A DNA stretch of 10,338 nt from Thermoflavifilum sp. Its GTDB lineage: Bacteria > Bacteroidota > Bacteroidia > Chitinophagales > Chitinophagaceae. The DNA is taken from NCBI GenBank assembly GCA_019683625.1, contig JADGHY010000057.1, positions 1 to 10,338 of the forward strand. The letters run 5' to 3'. Of the stretch, positions 1 to 7,360 are shown in pieces. Positions within the stretch are counted from its first letter, which is position 1. Each line of letters starts with the position of its first letter. The notes beneath the pieces were generated by a model. The model saw only the letters and a program-made list of their open reading frames with translations, ran no database searches and had not been told where the DNA came from. Position numbers and translations under genes: made by a program.

Positions 1-1257
1 GAATGTGCAGTGGTCAACCAGGCATGATGTGGGATGTACATTATCTTCCCGAATGAAATAATAGAAGTTATAGAAGGTGCTGTTGTGAATCTCAATGTTA
101 TCAATGACTGCGCTGGAGCTGGCATTGGCATAAAACATCGCATATTTCGATTGAATGCCGATGCTGTCTAAAATGCAATTGTTGACATATAATTTCCGGA
201 TGGTATCGCCAGCAGTTTTTAATCTTATGAACGAGTTGGTATAGGTACCCTGAGAAGTGCAATTAACCAGGCTCAACACCCCAATGGTGGCTTTATTTCC
301 TACGTTCATAAAATATTGAGCTCCTGAGGTAGCAATGGTGAGGTCGGAGAAACGCAATGAGTCGATGTTTCCGGTTGCATCAAAATTGCTGCTCAGCAGC
401 AACACGGCTGGTGTGCTAAATCCCATCCCACTCATGATGGTAACGGTTCGGTCGAAGGTGTAGGTCGATGGGATGGTATAAGTTTGGCCCCTGGCCAGCA
501 GCACAATGCTTCCGGATGGGATTTGCGGCAACGTGTCGAACAATACCGTTGGCCGGCCCGAAATGCTTCGCAGATCAATGATATTGCCAGTTAATGCAGG
601 CTTGGTGGTAAAACTAAGTATGCCTTTGCTTTTGCTTCCGGCAAAGATTTGTGCCGTATAGGTGGTGCCCGGTGTGAGGCCGGAAATAATTTTTTCTCCC
701 TGAGTATTTTCATCGGTTGATACGGCAGCGCGGATGGTATCACCCGTGGCGCTGGTAAGCACAATGAGGTTTACACCAGGAGTGGGTGTCCAGCTCAATC
801 GCACTGCATTGTCCAGGATATCAGAATTTAATAAAGTACCAAAAATTTGCACCCCAGTTAACATGAACGAGCTGGTGCTATACACCCAGTTAGAGGAATC
901 GGCACCGGCCGTAGCATTGGCCCTGACCCGTACAAAATATTTTACCCGGTCGGCAAGGGTATCATCGGTAACATACACAAAATTGGTGTCGGCAACCAGG
1001 CTCACATCTGGAGCTGTCTGAAAAGTAGAATCTCTCCCGATCTGCACCGTGTAGGTCACGTGCATGGTATTGGTATATAACGATGCCGGCCAGGATATCT
1101 GAGCTACTGTATCATAAGCAATGATGCTGATGGAAGTGGGTGTGAAAATGCGGTTGGGATAAAAATAATTGACCGGCTTTTTTTCACACGAGCTGATGGC
1201 AATTCCCAGGATAAGCGCCTGTGCAGCAAAGTATAATAGAGAAAAATGTTTTTTCAT
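1..1257 (-). CDS. Surface lipoprotein with FN3-like and beta-helix domains, third gene of a susCD operon (partial, C-terminus missing)
   Basis: The reading frame is open from an ATG at 1257 to the window edge, giving 419 codons with no stop, so the C-terminus is missing. The N-terminus is a lipoprotein signal: MKK, a hydrophobic stretch, then the lipobox ISSC with the acylated Cys at residue 24. Residues about 40-130 look like a fibronectin type III domain (SISW-type strands, YFVRVRA). About 135-219 look like a second one, with the typical LTPGTTYTAQIF...FTTK ending. From about 225 the protein becomes Ser/Thr/Asn-rich with short repeated strands (for example TIPSTYTFDRTVTIM, LYVNNCILDS), as in right-handed beta-helices. 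This layout resembles DUF4957/DUF5123-type proteins that follow susCD in Bacteroidota polysaccharide loci, often near pectate lyases; that match is from memory. It starts 31 bp after the susD stop, so it is probably co-transcribed. Likely role, by inference: an outer-membrane glycan-binding protein handing substrate to SusCD. A catalytic beta-helix, such as a lyase, cannot be excluded without the C-terminus. Confidence 0.8.
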   Translation of the reverse strand, partial: MKKHFSLLYFAAQALILGIAISSCEKKPVNYFYPNRIFTPTSISIIAYDTVAQISWPASLYTNTMHVTYTVQIGRDSTFQTAPDVSLVADTNFVYVTDDTLADRVKYFVRVRANATAGADSSNWVYSTSSFMLTGVQIFGTLLNSDILDNAVRLSWTPTPGVNLIVLTSATGDTIRAAVSTDENTQGEKIISGLTPGTTYTAQIFAGSKSKGILSFTTKPALTGNIIDLRSISGRPTVLFDTLPQIPSGSIVLLARGQTYTIPSTYTFDRTVTIMSGMGFSTPAVLLLSSNFDATGNIDSLRFSDLTIATSGAQYFMNVGNKATIGVLSLVNCTSQGTYTNSFIRLKTAGDTIRKLYVNNCILDSIGIQSKYAMFYANASSSAVIDNIEIHNSTFYNFYYFIREDNVHPTSCLVDHCTF

Positions 1258-1288
1258 AATGCATGCAGTTTAACATCCAGCAAATAAG

Positions 1289-3061
1289 TTAATAGCCAGG
1301 GTTTTGTACCAGATTGGGATTGGCACTGATGATAGCTTGCGGAAAAGGAAACAGTTCGCTGTGATTGGGCGTAAATCCTTCCGCATATTTGTTTAAACTA
1401 TTAGAAGTGAGCATGGTGGGGCTCACCCAGTTTACGCTGCCATAGCCCGTCGGCGTAGTAGTGGGTGCAGGCTGATACAGGGAATTTCCCCAAATCAACG
1501 TGGTGGAATTGAGTTTATAATACATTTTATTGGGTAAATTGTTATAAGGCGGTTGACCGTTGGCCATAGCCTGCAAGGCGGCCTTGGTGCTGTCGAGCAT
1601 GGCACCTAACAGATTCCAGCGAATTAAATCATATTTCCGAATGCCTTCCCCGCCAAATTCCCAGGCTCTTTCGCGCACCAGTGCCTGGAAAAAGCCTTGC
1701 TTATCTGATGGAGGTGTGCCCACTTGTTGCAAATTGCCGGCAAAAGCCCGTTTGCGCACCTGCAGATAAGCATTGATCGCAGCAGCTGTAGGTCCGTTAT
1801 TGATTTCATTCTCAGCCTCAGCATACATCAGTAACACATCAGCATAACGCAAAATAGGCCAGTTAATCCCGAAATATTGTGCATTGTTCGATGGACCAAA
1901 AGACGGATTGCTTATCCAATCGCGCCTGAACTTTCCATCACATAGTGTGCTGATAGATTGGGCCTGAATGGTATAATCTGCATTTACCCAATAGGGTGCA
2001 ATAGTCACATCACGCCGGCTGTCGAGCGAATCAAATGAATAAAAATAGGTTGGCAGCGGATACACGCTAGAATTGCCTTTGCCACCCAGCCTGGGTCCAT
2101 TGTAATAACCTAATTTGCTGTCTGTGGCGCCCGTGCCGCCGCTCATAGCCACCTGAAACATGATTTCTCCATACGGATCCATGCGATGGGCATCTACCTG
2201 GTTTTGCCATAAATCCTGAAAACTGGGATCCAGATTATGTTGCCCGGAGTTGATGATGGATAAACATTCGGTGTCGGCAATCTGGTAATATTTCAAATAA
2301 TCAGAACGGCGTTGCATGCTTCCATCCTGGCGCAAGGCATATCCGCCGGCAAATAAAGCAATACGTGCACGCAGTCCTTTTACGGCTCCTTTGGTGATGC
2401 GTTCATCGTTAGGATCGCCAAGAGCACCCACTTCAGAGCGCCAGGGCACCAGCGTTTCGGCTACCTGCAAATCGTTTAGAATATGGTCATAAATGCTGTC
2501 TCGGCTGGTTTTGGTTTCAAATAAATTTTTTACATCGGCTGAAGGCACCCAGTGCGCAGGCACATCACCCCAGTTTAAGATCAGCTGAAAATAAAACTGT
2601 GCCCGAAGCGTCAAGGCTTCGCCATATAATCTGCGCAGCTCGGCTTGCTGCTGGGGTGTACCGTTGTGGTATAAATCCATCTGAGGAATGTACTTGATAC
2701 ACTGGTTGGCCCGCTCAATGCCGGCATAGAGTTGTTCAAACGGGCGTTCAATCTGCAAGTTACCCGGCGTGAGATTGTATCGGGCAATATCCCGGCGATC
2801 GCCATCTCCATCGCCACTTGCGCCCATGTAGGTATCATCATCATAGGGAAAATACATGCTGATGCGAATGCCATAGCCCTGATCTCCTGCCAGCTCCTGA
2901 TACACGCCCAATACGGCCATGCGTGCATTTTCCACAGTGCCAAATACCGTTTCGGGGCCAAAAGAAGAAATGGGTTGCAAATCCAGATAATGCTTGCATG
3001 AATCCAGCGCTAATACAAGCAGGCTGAAACCCAGCAGATATAATGCGCGAAATGTTTTCAT
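1289..3061 (-). CDS. RagB/SusD family outer-membrane nutrient-binding lipoprotein
   Basis: The product is 590 residues, within the usual SusD-family range. SusD proteins sit on the outer leaflet of the outer membrane, bind the glycan or peptide ligand and close as a lid over their SusC channel. The N-terminus has a lipoprotein signal with lipobox LDSC (Cys at residue 22), followed by KHYLDLQPIS, the typical SusD start just after the acylated cysteine. The N-terminal half is helical and TPR-like, with the family-typical pattern LYGEALTLRAQFYFQLILNW around residues 145-165. The C-terminal half carries RYADVLLMYAEAENE and the RERAWEFGGEGIRKYDLIRW stretch typical of RagB/SusD. The end (FPFPQAIISANPNLVQNPGY) is the classic SusD C-terminus. 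It starts 21 bp after the susC stop, with only an A-rich upstream stretch and no clear Shine-Dalgarno, as is common in this phylum. No frameshift or truncation is seen. The ligand cannot be read from the sequence. Confidence 0.96.
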   Translation of the reverse strand: MKTFRALYLLGFSLLVLALDSCKHYLDLQPISSFGPETVFGTVENARMAVLGVYQELAGDQGYGIRISMYFPYDDDTYMGASGDGDGDRRDIARYNLTPGNLQIERPFEQLYAGIERANQCIKYIPQMDLYHNGTPQQQAELRRLYGEALTLRAQFYFQLILNWGDVPAHWVPSADVKNLFETKTSRDSIYDHILNDLQVAETLVPWRSEVGALGDPNDERITKGAVKGLRARIALFAGGYALRQDGSMQRRSDYLKYYQIADTECLSIINSGQHNLDPSFQDLWQNQVDAHRMDPYGEIMFQVAMSGGTGATDSKLGYYNGPRLGGKGNSSVYPLPTYFYSFDSLDSRRDVTIAPYWVNADYTIQAQSISTLCDGKFRRDWISNPSFGPSNNAQYFGINWPILRYADVLLMYAEAENEINNGPTAAAINAYLQVRKRAFAGNLQQVGTPPSDKQGFFQALVRERAWEFGGEGIRKYDLIRWNLLGAMLDSTKAALQAMANGQPPYNNLPNKMYYKLNSTTLIWGNSLYQPAPTTTPTGYGSVNWVSPTMLTSNSLNKYAEGFTPNHSELFPFPQAIISANPNLVQNPGY

Positions 3062-3082
3062 AGTTGAATATCTTTTAGCAGG

Positions 3083-6000
3083 TTAAAAACTAACATTCAA
3101 ACCAAAAATGTAGGACTTGCTTCGCGGATAAGCCGAAAAATCAACCCCTGGCGTCATGGGTGTAGATCTCCGTGTATTCACTTCCGGATCATAGCCCGAA
3201 TAAGGCGTGATCACGGCAATGTTGTTTAAGGTGATATAAGCCCGCAATTTTTGAATCAGGATGCGTTTGGTAAGCCTTTCCGGAAGCGTATAACCCAAAG
3301 TAATATTGTTGATTCTGAGAAATGATCCGTCTTCCACGGCCCAGGATTGTGGCGCAAAAGCCGCATAAGCACTTTTTACAGGTTGCCAAATCTTGGCATT
3401 TTTATTTAAGGCTGCCAGCTGATCGGGATCGGTTACCAGATTGCCTTGATCATCCACGATGCGCCAACGATCATTCATGATGGCCAACAGATTTGCATAA
3501 GGCGTGTATCCACTGGCAAACTCCAGCTTGTTGGCATTGAAGATTTTATTTCCATATTGGAAATTCACAAACACACTGAGATCAAAGTTTTTATACACAA
3601 ACTGCTGGTTCAATCCGCCAAAGAACTTCGGATTGGCATTGCCAATGATGGTTTCATCGTCTACAGTATGAATCTTCCCGTCGCCATTTAAATCTTTGAA
3701 CTTAATCGTGCCGGGTTGCGGTGCCACGCCAGTGATGCTGCTGTTGTCCACCACACCGGGTTTTAAGGTATAAGTACCGGTGGTTTTATCGTAATTAAAA
3801 TCATCCAATGTGTAATACCCATCGGTTACAAAACCATACATGCTGCCTACAGGCTCACCCACCTTCACGATATAATCATCCGGGTTGTTGCTGCCGGCCC
3901 ATCCGGAATTTACCGTAAAGAAAGTCTGATTGCCCAGGCTTAATACTTTATTCTGATTAAATGAAATATTAAAGCTGGCATTCCAGCTGAAATCTTTGCT
4001 TTGGATAATGTATGTGTTCAGTTGCAATTCAAACCCGTTGTTGCTGGTTGATCCTACATTCTGGATCTGGGTAAGATAGCCTGAAGTTTGCGGGATTCTG
4101 ACATTCACGAGCAGATCTTTTGTTTTGTTGCGATAATAATCGGCACTCAGCTGCACCCGATTGTTAAACAAAGAAACATCCAAACCCAGATCCCTGGATA
4201 AGGTGGATTCCCATTTCAAATAAGGGTTGGCCAGGCTCAGTGGCCCATAGGCGGTAGAGAGCTGATCCTGCAAGCCATAATAATTGCCGTTGGTACCAAA
4301 TTGGGTGAGGAACAAAAAGGATTGAATGCGATTGTTTCCGGCTTCCCCATAGCTCAGGCGAAGTTTCATATCTGAAATCACCGGTGCCAAATTTTTCATG
4401 AAAGGCTCTTGTGACATGCGCCAAGCAAGTGAGGCCGCGGGGAAATAGCCCCATTGCCTTCCCGGTGCAAATACCGATGAACCATCGGCGCGAAGACTGG
4501 CCGTTAACAAATACTTATCCTTGTAACTATACATCACCCGTGAAAAGAAGGAAAGAATGCGCTGAATGTCTTCCCCGGAAGTGGGCGCTGGTTGCTGAAA
4601 GCCCACGGGCGGGCTGGCAAGGCTTAAATTGCCCAGTGCTTTTTGGGGTGACGTACCGTTGGGAAAATATTTTTGCACAATGCCCAATGATTTATTTCTC
4701 GTTTCATAGGTTTCTTGCCCAACGATAAGCTGAATATGGTTGTTTTGATGAAAAGCACCTTTGAGTTTATTGTTGGAAAAGGTAAGCACGTTGGAATTGT
4801 CAAACGTGAGCCGGTTATTGTTGCTGATGGTAGCAATAGGCATGGCATTGCCATTTAACCGGGAATTGTACGACAAGCTATCATCATATTGATTGGTATT
4901 TTGCAAATCATAGGTATAGCCCATCGTGGTGCGGAACGAGAGAAATTTGGTAATGGTCACATCGGCATAACCGCTCAGGCCTAACACGGTACGATATTGG
5001 CGTTTGTATTGGGCTTTAATCAGCAACAGCGGATTCACCAGATAAAGACCATTGGCGTTTGTATTATCGGCCAGGCTGGCATCATAATAATCGAGCGATG
5101 TACCTGGTGCCAGGAAAGGCGGATACCGCACGGCCTGCCGCAGGAAGTTGGTGCCACTGCTGCCGGGATTGGAGGTGCCGGCTCCATCGATGGTCTGGTT
5201 ATCAAACCGCACATTGAAACCTACCTTCAGGTAATCATTGGCTTGATGATTCAGGCGGAAGTTCACCAGCTTGCGGTTAAAATCCGATCCTTCCATGATG
5301 GCCTGGGTTTCATTGTCTGTCAAGCTTAGATTCACCTGCGTTTTTTCACTGCCTCCGTTGATATCCACATTATGCGTCTGCATAAGGGCTGGGCGGCCAA
5401 ACACCTGATCCTGCCAGTCGACAAAAGGCGCTTGTTTGTATAGGGCAATATCATTCCAGGTACCAAAGGTTTTGTAAAAATTGTTTAGGTTTTGCTGGCT
5501 TCCCTGGGCCCATTCATATTGATACAGCACGTAATTGTAAGGATCCATCACCTTCAGTTCTTTTTCCAGCTTTTGCACGCCGATGAATCCATTATAATTC
5601 ACCGTGGTGCGGCCTGCCTTGCCGCTTTTGGTGGTAATGATCACCACGCCGTTTGCTCCGCGGGCACCATAGATTGCCGTGGCTGAAGCATCTTTTAATA
5701 CGTCGATGGATTCAATATCCTGCGGGGAAAGGGTAGATAGGGCGTTGTCCATAATCACGCCATCTACTACATACAAAGGTGAATTATCTTGGGTGATGGA
5801 ACCTCCACCCCGCACCCGAATCAACACCTGGGCATCGGGTGAGCCTTCCGAACCTGTTACCTGCACCCCGGCCAGCCGCCCAGCTAAAGCTTCTTCAGCC
5901 GAATTGATGGGAATATCTTTCAATTGCTCGGCCGTAACCGAAGATACCGAAGCCGTGAGGTCGCGCCGGTTTACCGAACCATAGCCCACCACCACTACCT

Positions 6001-6310
6001 GATTCAGCAGTTGCTGGGAAGGACTTAGTTGCACTTGCAGGCGGCTGCCGGCCGAGGCGGTAAGTGTCTGCGTTTGATATCCTACATAGCTGAAGATCAG
6101 GTGATATTGAGCGGCTTGTGGCGCCTGTAAGCTAAAATTTCCCTGGGCATCGGTAACCGTACCCACATTGCCGTTTTGCAGGCGCACCGTAACTCCGGCA
6201 AGCGGCTGACCCGTGCTCTTATCGGTTACACGACCCTGCAGTTGCACCGTTTGCGCCCAAACACCGAGTGTACCTAACGTACATGCAAGAAGGAATATCC
6301 ATTTTTTCAT
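3083..6310 (-). CDS. SusC/RagA family TonB-linked outer-membrane transporter
   Basis: The product is 1075 residues, full length for the family. It forms a 22-strand outer-membrane barrel that imports oligosaccharides or peptides using TonB/ExbBD energy, together with the SusD protein encoded next. Domains in order: a signal peptide at 1-19 (cleavage after VWA); a CarboxypepD_reg-like beta-sandwich at about 22-97 (LQGRVTDKSTGQPLAGVTV); the TonB-box-like segment VVVVGYG at 105-111; and a plug domain at about 115-230. The plug includes the SusC signature around 178-228, with LYVVDGV, IESIDVLKDASATAIYG and RGANGVVIITTKSGK. The barrel follows and ends in the aromatic residue Phe expected for BAM-assembled proteins (IFGLNVSF). 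There is no N-terminal STN domain, so signalling to a SusC-linked anti-sigma factor is not predicted. The gene is first in its operon. It is preceded by a 254-bp intergenic region, so its promoter is expected there. It appears intact. Confidence 0.97.
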   Translation of the reverse strand: MKKWIFLLACTLGTLGVWAQTVQLQGRVTDKSTGQPLAGVTVRLQNGNVGTVTDAQGNFSLQAPQAAQYHLIFSYVGYQTQTLTASAGSRLQVQLSPSQQLLNQVVVVGYGSVNRRDLTASVSSVTAEQLKDIPINSAEEALAGRLAGVQVTGSEGSPDAQVLIRVRGGGSITQDNSPLYVVDGVIMDNALSTLSPQDIESIDVLKDASATAIYGARGANGVVIITTKSGKAGRTTVNYNGFIGVQKLEKELKVMDPYNYVLYQYEWAQGSQQNLNNFYKTFGTWNDIALYKQAPFVDWQDQVFGRPALMQTHNVDINGGSEKTQVNLSLTDNETQAIMEGSDFNRKLVNFRLNHQANDYLKVGFNVRFDNQTIDGAGTSNPGSSGTNFLRQAVRYPPFLAPGTSLDYYDASLADNTNANGLYLVNPLLLIKAQYKRQYRTVLGLSGYADVTITKFLSFRTTMGYTYDLQNTNQYDDSLSYNSRLNGNAMPIATISNNNRLTFDNSNVLTFSNNKLKGAFHQNNHIQLIVGQETYETRNKSLGIVQKYFPNGTSPQKALGNLSLASPPVGFQQPAPTSGEDIQRILSFFSRVMYSYKDKYLLTASLRADGSSVFAPGRQWGYFPAASLAWRMSQEPFMKNLAPVISDMKLRLSYGEAGNNRIQSFLFLTQFGTNGNYYGLQDQLSTAYGPLSLANPYLKWESTLSRDLGLDVSLFNNRVQLSADYYRNKTKDLLVNVRIPQTSGYLTQIQNVGSTSNNGFELQLNTYIIQSKDFSWNASFNISFNQNKVLSLGNQTFFTVNSGWAGSNNPDDYIVKVGEPVGSMYGFVTDGYYTLDDFNYDKTTGTYTLKPGVVDNSSITGVAPQPGTIKFKDLNGDGKIHTVDDETIIGNANPKFFGGLNQQFVYKNFDLSVFVNFQYGNKIFNANKLEFASGYTPYANLLAIMNDRWRIVDDQGNLVTDPDQLAALNKNAKIWQPVKSAYAAFAPQSWAVEDGSFLRINNITLGYTLPERLTKRILIQKLRAYITLNNIAVITPYSGYDPEVNTRRSTPMTPGVDFSAYPRSKSYIFGLNVSF

Positions 6311-6564
6311 ACAGCAATACCTGTTTTAGGTTTAAAAAGTAGTGGGTAATCCCCATGAAAAAGAACAAGGATAGGCATCAGCTAATTTAACTGCCTTTGG
6401 AAGTGCTGATTTCTCTGGACAAGTCTACATACTCTGTGCTTTCCCAGCAACGATTTCGGCGAATTTTTTTACGCAATCGTTCCCGGTAACGTTGCCGGAA
6501 AAATATCAGATGAGCATGCGGGTTATTTTGGTGAAGCGGGAAACCGAAAATCGGGAAATATGAT
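6311..6564. other. Intergenic region between batE and susC, probable susC leader
   Basis: These 254 bases should hold the batE terminator and the susC promoter. On the minus strand, TATCCTTG (6366-6373) is one base off the Bacteroidota -7 consensus TAnnTTTG and would give a leader of about 50 bases, but no convincing -33 TTTG is seen at the right distance. A near-perfect 16-bp palindrome lies at 6483-6498. No strong GC hairpin followed by a T-run was found, so no terminator is called. A minus-strand ORF at 6387-6584 (65 codons) overlaps the batE end by 20 bases. It encodes a basic peptide with no recognised domain and no clear ribosome binding site, and it is more likely chance than a gene. 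Confidence 0.5.
6483..6498. repeat. 16-bp near-perfect palindrome, possible operator
   Basis: CCGGTAACGTTGCCGG differs from its own reverse complement at only one symmetric pair (T opposite G). It has no spacer, so as RNA it would make a tight hairpin only by opening its centre. It sits about 170 bases upstream of the susC start and just after batE. Such symmetry fits a dimeric regulator site, but no regulator gene is present in the window and the match may be accidental. Confidence 0.3.
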
Positions 6565-7359
6565 TCAGAGCAATTGAATGGCATCGGCTCTTACCCAGCC
6601 CGAAGTATGATTGGGAAGCTGGACTTTGCACCACTGGCCTGCTGTATCAATTACCTTACAAGACACTCCTCCGTAAAGCTGCATCATCACTGTGCTTTGG
6701 CTATCCGGTGCCGTGTATAGGGCAACCTGCGGCAACACACAAACAGCGGCCCTGCGCGGATGGGTCGACTGATAAGCGCTCGTGGCCAAGGCTATAAACC
6801 ATATAAGCGTGCAGATACTTCCTATCAAAAAATATTTTACTGCCGGGCTACGCTTACGCCATTTTACCACCAGCAAAAAAGCAAGGATCCAAATGTTTAT
6901 GCCTACAAGCAAGGCCCAGGTATTCAGAGAAAACAAATGGGCTAGTCGATACCAAAAGGATACGAAAAACAAAGGCGGCAGGGTTTCGGGCATTTCTTTA
7001 ATCTGTTGCTCGGCCACATGCAGATTATGTTCAATATCTTTTGTGGGCAAGCCTTTTTCCTGAGCCAGTAACAAAGCCTTTTTGAAATAATATACAGCCT
7101 GGCCTATTTGCCGGGATTCAAAAGCAGCACATCCGGCATTGTAATACACATCCGGAGAAAGAATTCCTGCGGCTATGCAAGCCTGGTAAAGGTGTAAGGC
7201 GCTGTCGTATTTTTTTTGCTGAAAATATACATTGGCTTGCGTGAAACGTGCCAGCTCAGCATCTGCCGCCGCATAGGCAACCATGTTTGCCCCCATAAGC
7301 CATGCAACCATTATCCAGCTCATGCGCACCCAAAGTCCCGTAATCTTCTGTTTCACCAT
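6565..7359 (-). CDS. batE: BatE-like protein: TPR, two membrane segments and C-terminal SH3 domain
   Basis: The product is 264 residues. BatE belongs to the Bacteroides aerotolerance (Bat) set, thought to form an envelope complex with the VWA proteins BatA/BatB; its biochemical role is unsettled. Residues 5-31 form a signal peptide or N-terminal anchor. Residues about 36-98 hold two TPR units (NVYFQQKKYDSALHLYQACI; VYYNAGCAAFESRQIGQAVYYFKKAL). Membrane helices lie at about 146-166 and 174-196, separated by the basic loop KWRKR. That loop suggests a cytoplasmic turn, which places both the TPR part and the C-terminus in the periplasm. Residues about 205-264 form a bacterial SH3 domain (LYTAPDSQSTVMMQLYGG...WCKVQLPN...GWVRADAIQLL). 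The ATG lies one base after the batD TAG stop with no clear Shine-Dalgarno, so translational coupling to batD is likely. The TPR-2TM-SH3 order and the linkage to batD support the name. Confidence 0.87.
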   Translation of the reverse strand: MVKQKITGLWVRMSWIMVAWLMGANMVAYAAADAELARFTQANVYFQQKKYDSALHLYQACIAAGILSPDVYYNAGCAAFESRQIGQAVYYFKKALLLAQEKGLPTKDIEHNLHVAEQQIKEMPETLPPLFFVSFWYRLAHLFSLNTWALLVGINIWILAFLLVVKWRKRSPAVKYFLIGSICTLIWFIALATSAYQSTHPRRAAVCVLPQVALYTAPDSQSTVMMQLYGGVSCKVIDTAGQWCKVQLPNHTSGWVRADAIQLL

Positions 7360-7360
7360 C

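Noticed and set aside
734..1021. Plus-strand ORF of 95 codons near the left edge
   Set aside because: It is a shadow of the minus-strand lipoprotein frame, which is open over the full 1257 bases and has a lipobox and FN3-like domains.
4164..4854. Overlapping ORFs on both strands within susC
   Set aside because: The susC frame is continuous across this stretch with recognisable barrel sequence. The others are frame shadows.
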